Below are positions 1-6,593 of a stretch of 8,859 nucleotides of DNA, piece by piece (the first letter of the stretch is position 1; every line of letters starts with the position of its first letter). The stretch is taken from the NCBI GenBank assembly GCA_003161835.1, contig PMNO01000404.1, positions 1 through 8,859 of the forward strand, read 5' to 3'. The stretch comes from Myxococcales bacterium (GTDB lineage Bacteria; Myxococcota_A; Polyangia; Fen-1088). Both the position numbers and the translations under genes were made by a program. The notes below the pieces were generated by a model. It was given only the letters and a program-made list of their open reading frames with translations, had not been told where the DNA came from and searched no databases.

Positions 1-1514
1 ACCACCGAGGCATGCGCGCTCACGCCCTTCGATGACCCTTCCTGATTCGGCTTGATGATCAACGGGAACTTCAGTTTCGGGGACAGGCGTTCGCGACCCG
101 TTTCCATGACCTGGAACTCGGCGGTCAGGATCCCGTGCTGGAGCAACACCCGCTTGGACAGCGCCTTGTCGAGCGCGATCGACAGCGTCGCGGCGTCGGA
201 CCCGGTGTACGGAATTCCCATGAGCTCGCACAGCGCCGGTACGGCGGCCTCGCGATTGCGCCCGGCCACGCCTTCGGCGATGTTGAACACGAGGTCCACC
301 GGAGTCTCCATGAGCTGGCGCGGCAACTCCGCGGTGGCCTCGAACATCATCACCTGGTGTCCGTGGCTCTCCAGCGCGTCGCGGATCGAATCGATGGTTT
401 CAGGGGCGTCGTATTCCGCTTCGGCATCGTTGCCGTGCTTGGAATCGACGCGCTTGACATTGAAGGTAAAGCCGATCCGCAACGGTTCGGGCGGGCGGCG
501 TTTCTTGTTGCCCGGCTTGACGATCAGCCCCTGCCGGCGAGCGGCGCTTTGAACGATGGCCTGCAAGGTATCGGCGTAGTCCAGACCTTCGCGTGCGGCG
601 GCCGCGAACGTGCTTGCGCCGCGTTCCAGCGAGGGCAGGGCGTTCACTTCGAGCAGGTACAGGCGGCCATCGTCCCCGAGGCGAAAATCGACCCGCCCCA
701 GATCCCGCATCCCCAATGACCGGACCGCCGCCTTCGTGATGGCGCGCACCCGAGCCACGACGTCGCGGGGTAGATCCGCCGGACACCTCACCGAGACCGA
801 TCCGGAATCAGCGGATTTCAGGCGATAGTCGTACAGATTGAAGCGACTGCGCGCCGCCGGTTCGACATCGTAGTCGACCGGCAGCAGGACGCCTTCGTCG
901 CCGTACCCTTCCAAGAACGGCACCGTCAGATCGCTGCCGGCGACGAACTCCTCGACCAGAACGCCGCTCGGGTAGCTACGCACGGCGCGCGGGAGCATGT
1001 CCGCCAGCTGCCGCGCGTCTCGCGCGATCGCCTCGTCCGCGATGCCCTTCGACGACCCCTCGTAGTTCGGCTTGACGATCACGGGCATCGCTAGACCCAG
1101 CGTTCCAGGCTCTTTCATGCGGCGCAGATCGTCCGGCGTCACCAGCCTGGCGCGCGGCGTGTCGACGCCCTGATTGGCCAGGACCAACTTGGTCAGCCAT
1201 TTGTCCAACGTGACCGTCAGGACATACGCGTCCGAGCCGGTGTAGGGAAAGCCCAGTTCCTCGAACAATGCGGGATAGAACGCCTCTCTGGCTCGTCCCC
1301 GGCGTCCCTCGGCGGTGTTGAAGATCAAATCGGGACCAATCGACTCGATGCGCGCCGCCAGGTGCGACGCCGGTCCCGTCACCTCGACCTTTTCCACCTC
1401 GTGGCCGCCTGCTCGTAAGCCATCCGCGATGGCATCCACCGTCTCGACGGTGTCGAACTCGGCCTCCTCCTCGTTGTCCGTTAGGCGAAGATTGTGGGTG
1501 AACGCGATCCTCAT
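1..1514 (-). CDS. Tandem D-Ala-D-Ala-ligase-like ATP-grasp protein (two fused copies; 3' end beyond window)
   Basis: Reading from ATG at 1514 gives 504 residues with no stop before the left edge. Copy 1 (about 1-325) is a complete ATP-grasp ligase of the Ddl fold: FNTAEG at 65-70, YTGSD at 91-95, LDK at 103-105, the ATP-binding strand VIVKPNYEGSSKG at 145-157, the loop NLYDY at 226-230, GRVDF at 273-277 and LLEVN at 287-291 (likely Mg ligands D276, E289, N291). A basic, proline-rich linker (about 330-343) leads into copy 2, which repeats RIGFTFN (346-352), FNIAEG (410-415), YTGSD (436-440), LDK (448-450) and IIKPNQEGSSKG (486-497) before it is cut. The family joins a carboxylate to an amine using ATP through an acyl-phosphate. 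The Ddl residues that hold D-Ala (an ERE-type motif near the N-terminus and the SPGMTxxS stretch) are absent, so the substrate is probably not D-Ala. AGGG lies 9 nt before the start. No signal peptide is seen, so it is likely cytosolic. The fold call is firm; the substrate is unknown. Confidence 0.9.
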   Translation of the reverse strand, partial: MRIAFTHNLRLTDNEEEAEFDTVETVDAIADGLRAGGHEVEKVEVTGPASHLAARIESIGPDLIFNTAEGRRGRAREAFYPALFEELGFPYTGSDAYVLTVTLDKWLTKLVLANQGVDTPRARLVTPDDLRRMKEPGTLGLAMPVIVKPNYEGSSKGIADEAIARDARQLADMLPRAVRSYPSGVLVEEFVAGSDLTVPFLEGYGDEGVLLPVDYDVEPAARSRFNLYDYRLKSADSGSVSVRCPADLPRDVVARVRAITKAAVRSLGMRDLGRVDFRLGDDGRLYLLEVNALPSLERGASTFAAAAREGLDYADTLQAIVQSAARRQGLIVKPGNKKRRPPEPLRIGFTFNVKRVDSKHGNDAEAEYDAPETIDSIRDALESHGHQVMMFEATAELPRQLMETPVDLVFNIAEGVAGRNREAAVPALCELMGIPYTGSDAATLSIALDKALSKRVLLQHGILTAEFQVMETGRERLSPKLKFPLIIKPNQEGSSKGVSAHASV

Positions 1515-1600
1515 TTAGCGTGGCCCTGCCGCGACCCTGCGCGCGAGCCAACCCTAACAGGTTCCATCATGCGCGTTGAACCTTTTCCGTCGCAAATAGC
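1515..1600. other. Intergenic gap between receiver protein and ligase genes
   Basis: These 86 nt separate two genes on the same strand. The gap holds a weak inverted repeat (GGTTC at 1560-1564 and GAACC at 1578-1582, 13-nt loop) with no following T-run on the minus strand, so it is not a convincing intrinsic terminator. It could be a protein-binding site or chance. Co-transcription of the ligase with the receiver gene is possible but not proven. Confidence 0.4.
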
Positions 1601-3433
1601 TCAGCCGAGCAAGATCCCGCCACGGCCATCGAGCGCCTCCCCGACCTTTTCGCCCAGCTTCTTCAAATCCTCGCTCGGCCTGACCAGATACGCGTCCACG
1701 CCTGTGGCGAAGGCCTCCTTCACCGATTCAAACGAGGGATACCCCGTATAAAGGACGGACGCGCAGTGCGGAAGCAATTGCTGCGCGTGCTCTATCACCC
1801 GCAGTCCCGAGATTCCGGGAAGGTGCCGATCAGCCAAGACCAGATCGAAGTGTTCCTGCTTGAGTTTCTCCAGGGCCTCGTCCCCATCCTCGGCGGCGAT
1901 GATCTGGTAACTGCGCCCCAGGTACTCGGCGATCAGTTGCCGGCGGGCGCCTTCCGCCTCGACCAGCAACACGCGCCCGGTGCGTCCCGCGGGAATGACG
2001 CGGGGGCGGGCCATCAATTCATCCCGTCGCGTCAGCGCCCGCCGGATGCGCATACGCAGATCCTCGACGTCATGAATCGGTTTTTCGATGTAGTCGAGGG
2101 CGCCCATATCCAGGGCTTCCACGGCCGAGTCGAGCGAGGAGTACCCGGTGATCATGACGATGGCCGGCGCTGGGGTCAGCGATCGGGCGACGTGCAGGAC
2201 CTCCATGCCGGAGGCGCCGGGGAGATTCTTGTCAGTCAGCACCAGATCGAACCGACGCTTCCGCATCAAGTCGATCGCCTCCTCGGCCGATGCCGCGGTC
2301 GTGACCCGATAGCCACCCCGGCGCAAGGCTTCGCGCAGGACCGTCAACACCACGGCCTCGTCATCAACGACCAGGACTTCGTGCCCGGTCGGAATGATGG
2401 GCGTCGCGGGCTTTGCAGATGTGGCGTCCGCGATGAGGCGCGCATCGACGTCCGGGCTGGGATTGATGACGCCAGGGCGCTCTTGGTCATTCAAGAGCCC
2501 AAAGCTGGAGAGGGTTTCCATCAACTCGAGGCCCACCAATTCGGCGTGTCGCCGGGATGCCGCCGAGGCAGCGATCCTGCCTAGCAGCGAGGCTTGCGCG
2601 CGCGGCACATAGGCGCGGACACCGCCGTAAATGGTTTCGCGGAGCCGATCGACGCTGGGCGATGAATCAACGACAATCAGGGCGGCGCCCGCGGCGCGAT
2701 CGCGTGCTTCTTGCAAGACCTGATCGGGGGACGCGCCCGCCGATAGAGCAACGACCACCGCGTCCGGTGCGGCGACGGACATCGTGGTTCCGACGTGACG
2801 CGCCAGATCGGAATCTCCCATGACGGCGATCTCGGGCTCCGCGCGGGAGGCCGCAAGGTGCGCGGAAAGCGCCGCCGCCAATTTCGGTTCCGTCGCGCCG
2901 AGAATGTCGCGGATCCCGTTGAAGGCGTTCAGGACCAGCAGGCCCCGCGTGCGGACCTGGCGGGACGCGACCAGCCGCTTTACGTGCGCGCGCAGCAACA
3001 CGTCCACTTCAGGCAGCGGCATCGGGAACACCGCCGCGACCTCATTCCCGAAGGCCTCGGCGCATCGGATCGGATCGCTCGGCGCGATCAGGACCAGATC
3101 CGTGAACGGCCGCAGCTCGCGCCACGCCGCCAGGGGGTTATTCGGGGTGCCGCTGCCGGTTGCCCCGGGTTCCGAGGTCAGGAATGCCAGATCGAACGAT
3201 TCATCGGCCAGGTGTACGAGCGCCTCCGCAATCGAAGGCGTCTCGATGATCGAACCCTCTCCCAACAACGCGTGCGCGATGCGGCCTCGATCGATGGCGT
3301 CGACCACTCCGAGCAAGAAACGCCTCTCACCCCCGCGGGCGGCCGTGCGCAGAAGGTCCAGGCAGGCTCGCGAATCCGCGCTTGTCACCATGAGGCTTTT
3401 TGAGATTGTACTCCAGTGCGGCTTCGCCGCCAT
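1601..3433 (-). CDS. Multi-receiver response regulator without output domain
   Basis: 610 residues. REC-A (about 351-468) is canonical: acidic pair D357/D358 in VLVVDDEA, phosphoacceptor D401 in LVLTDKNLPG, T429 in MITG and K451 in IEKP. REC-B (about 486-600) keeps D535 (LVLADRHLPG) and T563 (YTG), but the acidic pair reads VEAE (E492, A493) and the conserved Lys is R585, so its phosphorylation may be weak or altered. The N-terminal 345 residues show receiver-like spacing without the catalytic set: FLLGVVDA (39-46), FDLAFLT (80-86, T86 where Asp is expected), FPMP (136-139), then a second candidate ending in LIVVD (252-256) and GVRAYVPR (271-278). No DNA-binding, GGDEF, kinase or AAA+ domain follows, so it probably acts through protein contacts in phosphorelay. 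The start at 3433 is supported by GAGGGGG about 10 nt upstream; M15 is a weaker alternative. The cognate kinase is not in the window. Confidence 0.88.
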   Translation of the reverse strand: MAAKPHWSTISKSLMVTSADSRACLDLLRTAARGGERRFLLGVVDAIDRGRIAHALLGEGSIIETPSIAEALVHLADESFDLAFLTSEPGATGSGTPNNPLAAWRELRPFTDLVLIAPSDPIRCAEAFGNEVAAVFPMPLPEVDVLLRAHVKRLVASRQVRTRGLLVLNAFNGIRDILGATEPKLAAALSAHLAASRAEPEIAVMGDSDLARHVGTTMSVAAPDAVVVALSAGASPDQVLQEARDRAAGAALIVVDSSPSVDRLRETIYGGVRAYVPRAQASLLGRIAASAASRRHAELVGLELMETLSSFGLLNDQERPGVINPSPDVDARLIADATSAKPATPIIPTGHEVLVVDDEAVVLTVLREALRRGGYRVTTAASAEEAIDLMRKRRFDLVLTDKNLPGASGMEVLHVARSLTPAPAIVMITGYSSLDSAVEALDMGALDYIEKPIHDVEDLRMRIRRALTRRDELMARPRVIPAGRTGRVLLVEAEGARRQLIAEYLGRSYQIIAAEDGDEALEKLKQEHFDLVLADRHLPGISGLRVIEHAQQLLPHCASVLYTGYPSFESVKEAFATGVDAYLVRPSEDLKKLGEKVGEALDGRGGILLG

Positions 3434-3490
3434 GATGGGCTGTCCCCCTCATGTGCTTCCCGTAGGCCCCGGAAAATGGGGTGCGGAATC

Positions 3491-3526
3491 TATTGGATAA
3501 GGCGTCTATTATTTATTGGATAGGCG
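3491..3526. promoter_or_regulatory. AT-rich direct repeat in the divergent intergenic region
   Basis: TATTGGATA occurs at 3491-3499 and again at 3514-3522, a 23-nt period (about two helical turns), each followed by GGCG (with one extra A in the first copy). Between them lies TATTAT (3507-3512), close to a -10 hexamer, though no good -35 sits at the right distance. The element lies 28 nt before the plus-strand gene and about 60 nt before the minus-strand receiver gene, in otherwise GC-rich DNA. It may be an operator or promoter for one or both divergent genes; this rests on position and repetition only. Confidence 0.4.
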
Positions 3527-3553
3527 ACCCCCCGGAGCTTCAAGGGATGACGC

Positions 3554-4633
3554 ATGCAGGATGACAGCCGTGAACCCCCGGACGCGAGCCACGGTCTGCC
3601 CGCGAGCAGCCCGCGAACCGGTCCGGCGGAACTGTCCCCGTTTCGGGCACTGAGTCCGCCAGCCATTCGCTCCTCCGCCCGTCGCTGGATAGGTGAACGC
3701 GTCACCAGCGGAGTCGCGCGGTTCTTGGATCTCACGGCACGGCGCGGTGCCGTGCGCGACGGTTCCGACCACGTGGTCGCACTGTCGCGAACGGGCGGCC
3801 CCATTGCACGCTGGATCTCGTTTCCCCGGGGCGTGCGCACGACCACCGCGGTCACGTCCGCCGTCGCGCTGGGACTGGGAATCTGGGGGCTTGTGGTCTT
3901 CGCCGGCTACAGCTTCGCTCCCGGGGCCGCCGCCATCGCGGCGGGATTGGCCCTCGCCACGTCCGCCGGACCCATCGGCGTGCGCCTGGCGAATCGGCTA
4001 CACCGCCTCATCTCGTTGCGTCGCCGCTTTCGGATCTCGGAGTTGCGCGGGTTGCCAGATCGCCGGGCCGTGGCGGTGCGGGGCGTGGTCCTCGCCAGCC
4101 GAACCGCCTCATCCCCCCTGGATCGCCGTGCCATTGTCTGGTCGCTCACGCGCTTTCGCCGGGGAAGGCCGCCGCTCGTCCGCGCTTTCTTTCACGAAGT
4201 CGCCTTTGATTTCATGATCGCGGACGGCACCGATGAACCCATCTGGGTCGAGGTCGCGGGCGGAATGCTCATCGATCGCTTCGCGGCCGACCAGCGGGTG
4301 CAGTTTCGGAGCACGACCCTCCTGGATATCGATCACCCATTTCTCACCCAACTGCGCATTCGCGACCGCGAGGTGCGCGCCGCGGAGATCGCGATTGCCG
4401 CGGGTGATGTCGTCGAGGTGGTGGGGCGTTTGTCGCGACGCCTCGACCCAACGGCGCCCTCGGATTCGGGCCGCGAGCCACCGCAGCGTCGGGTGTTGCG
4501 TTCGGGCACGCGGGTGCCGGTCATGATCCGAAAAATCGTCGAACCTGATCTGGATCTGGCGCGCGTGCGCCGGTCATTGCCACGAGGCGCCCCGGATACC
4601 AGTCCCGGGGAGCCGCCGGCACGAAGGTTCTGA
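3554..4633 (+). CDS. Two-helix membrane protein with GIDE/BAM-like domain
   Basis: 359 residues. The first 95 or so are Pro/Ser/Arg-rich and low in clear structure. Two hydrophobic segments follow (about 97-118 and 121-141) with a short turn, then a basic stretch (144-160). The C-terminal part (about 160-330) resembles the membrane-adjacent domain of GIDE-family proteins: VAVRGVVLAS (173-182) with SPLDRRAIVWSL (187-198), a β-rich strand ending in an acidic DGTDEPIWVEV (224-234), and GDVVEVVGRL (284-293) near the end. In that family the pattern is a charged start, a SPL-type loop followed by aromatic residues, and a terminal G-D-x-V-x-V-x-G strand. No RING finger is present, so this would be the sensor/scaffold part only. 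AAGGG ends 7 nt before ATG 3554. Function in bacteria is not established; the membrane topology is much surer than the family call. The tail (345-359) is disordered. Confidence 0.7.
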   Translation: MQDDSREPPDASHGLPASSPRTGPAELSPFRALSPPAIRSSARRWIGERVTSGVARFLDLTARRGAVRDGSDHVVALSRTGGPIARWISFPRGVRTTTAVTSAVALGLGIWGLVVFAGYSFAPGAAAIAAGLALATSAGPIGVRLANRLHRLISLRRRFRISELRGLPDRRAVAVRGVVLASRTASSPLDRRAIVWSLTRFRRGRPPLVRAFFHEVAFDFMIADGTDEPIWVEVAGGMLIDRFAADQRVQFRSTTLLDIDHPFLTQLRIRDREVRAAEIAIAAGDVVEVVGRLSRRLDPTAPSDSGREPPQRRVLRSGTRVPVMIRKIVEPDLDLARVRRSLPRGAPDTSPGEPPARRF

Positions 4634-4746
4634 GCTGGAGGGGTGCGGGGCGGGTGCCGGCAGGTAAGGTGTATGCTGGTGCTCGTCTTGCATAGTGAAT
4701 CGTCTGTAGGTCAGCTATCCGCGAAAACCTTTCGGAGAGGACAGCC
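4634..4746. other. Intergenic leader before the barrel gene
   Basis: This 113-nt gap contains a strong ribosome-binding site, GGAGAGG at 4734-4740, six nt before ATG 4747. TATGCT (4672-4677) resembles a -10 box but lacks a matching -35. No hairpin followed by a T-run is seen, so read-through from the upstream gene is possible. Confidence 0.45.
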
Positions 4747-5586
4747 ATGAAGCTCATGTCAGCCGGTCGCACAGCGGGCTTCCGGGATCCCATCACGGGT
4801 TTGGGTACCCTAGCCGTCATGCTGGGTGTTCTTGGCGTTCACACTGGCGAGGCGCTGGCACAACAGCCCGCTGAGGCCGCGCCCGTTCCCTCGGCGTCAC
4901 CCACACCGCCGCCGGCCCCGGGGCCTGGCTATCAGCCAGAGGCGCCCCAGTATCCCCCTGGCTATGGGCCTCCCCCCGGCTACGAACCGCCACAAGGGTA
5001 CGGGCCCCCCCCGGGATATTCCCCGCCGCGGGGTTACGGGGCCGCGCCACCGGCCTATGGAGCGCCGCCGCCACGATATTCGTACTACCCGCCGCCCCCT
5101 CCGCCGCCCCCAAGATCGGTGGGGACCGATCGTGTGTTCACGATCGGCGGATCTTTGGGACTGGGGGCGATGCACTTTTATGACGAACTGCCCCAGCCAA
5201 CCTCGGGTCCCGCCACGGGCTACTCCGGGCGCCTGGGCTTCGGCATCGCTCCTCGATTGCTGCTGTTGGTCGGCGTGGACGGCGCGGTCTCCGAGGCCAA
5301 CAACCTGGTGTTCGACCAGAGCGTCTACTATGTGGGACTGCAGGCGTTTCTTTCCCAACAGCTCTTCGTTCGAGGCGGCGCCGGTATCGGCAACATCACC
5401 GCTCACTACAACGGAGACTTCCTGTACTTCGGCAAGACCGGATTGGGCCTGACAGGGACGTTGGGCGTCGAGCTCTTGCAGGGCTACAACTGGTCGCTCG
5501 AGCTGGCGGGCCAGCTGACGTCCGGTTTCTACACCGACGAGAAGTGGACCAGCGGCACGGTCCAGATCGGATTCAACTTCTTCTAG
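4747..5586 (+). CDS. Secreted outer-membrane β-barrel protein with Pro/Gly/Tyr-rich linker
   Basis: 279 residues. The N-terminus is a signal peptide: basic residues up to R13, a hydrophobic core (about 16-31) and a likely signal peptidase I site after A38 (EALA|QQ). Residues 40-125 are a Pro/Gly/Tyr-rich, probably unstructured linker with a 12-residue tandem repeat (72-83 and 84-95) and a run of eight prolines (115-122). From about 128 the sequence alternates hydrophobic and polar residues with Gly-rich turns (TIGGSLGLGAM, YSGRLGFGIAPRLLLLVGVD, LFVRGGAGIGNITAHY, GLGLTGTLGVELL) and ends in GFNFF, the terminal-Phe signature recognised by the BAM insertion machinery. This fits a small barrel of about eight strands, as in OmpA- or OmpW-sized proteins. 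The role (structural, adhesin, small pore) cannot be read from sequence. An excellent ribosome-binding site fixes the start. Confidence 0.85.
   Translation: MKLMSAGRTAGFRDPITGLGTLAVMLGVLGVHTGEALAQQPAEAAPVPSASPTPPPAPGPGYQPEAPQYPPGYGPPPGYEPPQGYGPPPGYSPPRGYGAAPPAYGAPPPRYSYYPPPPPPPPRSVGTDRVFTIGGSLGLGAMHFYDELPQPTSGPATGYSGRLGFGIAPRLLLLVGVDGAVSEANNLVFDQSVYYVGLQAFLSQQLFVRGGAGIGNITAHYNGDFLYFGKTGLGLTGTLGVELLQGYNWSLELAGQLTSGFYTDEKWTSGTVQIGFNFF
4960..5031 (+). repeat. 36-bp in-frame tandem repeat in the barrel gene linker
   Basis: Two adjacent 36-bp units (4960-4995 and 4996-5031) encode GYGPPPGYEPPQ and GYGPPPGYSPPR. The flanking sequence continues the same PPGY theme in degenerate form, so the linker seems to have grown by unit duplication. 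Such coding repeats can change copy number by slippage and alter linker length between strains. Confidence 0.8.
5583..5586. other. Shared CTAG: overlapping convergent stop codons
   Basis: The palindrome CTAG holds TAG for the plus-strand barrel gene (5584-5586) and TAG for the minus-strand phosphatase gene (5585-5583). There is no intergenic space, so transcripts of the two genes must overlap unless each stops inside the other's coding region. Confidence 0.95.
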
Positions 5587-6590
5587 GGCCCGATGGCCTG
5601 CGACGTTCCGTCCGCGAACAAGATGGCGGTTCGCTCCGGCGGGTCTCGAAAGATGCGCAATAGCGCGCCGTCGGAGTAGCCGACGGCGGACGACATGCCC
5701 ACGTCTATCAGGAAGATGCGTCCGTCATAGCGCGCCACCAATTGCCCGCGCTCTCGCAGCCCCTGGGGATCGTCGGGAAAGGCGATGCTTCCCGGATCGT
5801 GCCCAAACACGATGTGACTCGCGGGCAGGGCTTGCAGATTGAGGTCGATGGCGTTCGCTGAACCGGTGCCTCCCTTTTGCCACCAAAGCTGTGCCTCGAG
5901 GAGGCTGTCGGCTCCGATCAGGAACGGATCGTCGAATGGCGCTTTCTGGCTCTGGGGCTCTGGGTGTTCAATCAAGTGTTGAAATTTTTCGGCTATCGCG
6001 GCCGCGCTCATGCCAGCACTGTGTCCCGCATGGCAGAAGAACCAACCGTCGACCAGGGCGGCCACCGGGCGAGACAGCAGCCAAGCGCCATAGGGCGAGG
6101 CGCCGGCCGCGACCCTCCCCGGATCCAGCCCGCGGTTCAACAATTCGGTCCGGAACTCGCCGGATTTCGACCCAACGGGATCCGCCAAGAACTCGGACTC
6201 GTGATTCCCCAAGGTGACGACAACACGTCCCCCCGCGACGCGGGCCTCGGGCTCCAGGCTGATCAGCAAATCGATGATCGGCAGCGCGGACGTGCCCTTG
6301 TCGATGACGTCCCCGGTGATCACGAGAACGCGGGAACCGCCGAGCCAGTGAAATGGGGTGGAAGGCGTGATCAGCCCCGCCGCCGCCAACAAGCGCGCGG
6401 TGACCAGGATATCGCCGTGGAGATCGCCGACGGCGTCGATCTCCTGCGTTCCGGCCAAGGTAACCACCGCGGGCGATGCCGCCCAGTCTCTCGCCGGCGC
6501 GGATTTCCCGCACCCGGATGCGCTACCCACCAGGGCCTGATAGCCAGTGAGAACCAGACCGACCAGGAAAGGTTTGAAGGGTAGACTCAT
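5583..6590 (-). CDS. Calcineurin-like metallophosphatase, exported, probable lipoprotein
   Basis: 335 residues with the full metallophosphoesterase motif series: GDLHG (55-59), GDVIDKG (93-99), GNHE (128-131), FCHAGH (185-190) and FGHD (262-265). These bind a two-metal centre that hydrolyses phosphoesters. The series and spacing resemble PPP-type and Shewanella-like protein phosphatases more than nucleases or the cyclic-nucleotide class, so a phosphoprotein or small phosphoester substrate is likely. The N-terminus has a hydrophobic segment (about 5-22) ending in ASGC with Cys at 27, a plausible lipobox; the enzyme would then sit in the periplasm, anchored to a membrane. ATG 6590 is only 3 nt past the stop of the TolC-like gene, so the two are surely co-transcribed. 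The ribosome-binding site is weak (GAGCG), consistent with translational coupling. Its stop codon overlaps that of the convergent barrel gene. Confidence 0.88.
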   Translation of the reverse strand: MSLPFKPFLVGLVLTGYQALVGSASGCGKSAPARDWAASPAVVTLAGTQEIDAVGDLHGDILVTARLLAAAGLITPSTPFHWLGGSRVLVITGDVIDKGTSALPIIDLLISLEPEARVAGGRVVVTLGNHESEFLADPVGSKSGEFRTELLNRGLDPGRVAAGASPYGAWLLSRPVAALVDGWFFCHAGHSAGMSAAAIAEKFQHLIEHPEPQSQKAPFDDPFLIGADSLLEAQLWWQKGGTGSANAIDLNLQALPASHIVFGHDPGSIAFPDDPQGLRERGQLVARYDGRIFLIDVGMSSAVGYSDGALLRIFRDPPERTAILFADGTSQAIGP

Positions 6591-6593
6591 CGC

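Noticed and set aside
1..1514. Carbamoyl-phosphate synthetase large subunit as the identity of the tandem ATP-grasp protein
   Set aside because: The motifs (FNxAEG, YTGSD, KPNxEGSSKG) are those of the Ddl branch, repeat size is about 340 rather than about 550 residues, and no oligomerisation or MGS-like domain is seen.
976..1551. A 191-codon minus-strand frame overlapping the start of the ligase gene
   Set aside because: Its product is almost all Arg/Gly/Ala without motifs and it is the shifted frame of the ATP-grasp ligase, which carries conserved motifs throughout.
1560..1582. GGTTC/GAACC hairpin as an intrinsic terminator between the receiver and ligase genes
   Set aside because: Five-bp stem with a 13-nt loop and no U-tract; kept only as a note in the gap entry.
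1766..2584. A 272-codon open frame on the plus strand, opposite the receiver gene
   Set aside because: It lies wholly antisense to a gene with clear REC motifs, its translation has no recognisable domain and is rich in Gln/Arg/Gly/His, as expected from the complement of high-GC coding DNA.
3467..3481. CCCC-7 nt-GGGG inverted repeat as a terminator or operator
   Set aside because: The stem is only 4 bp and no T-run follows on either strand; expected by chance in GC-rich DNA.
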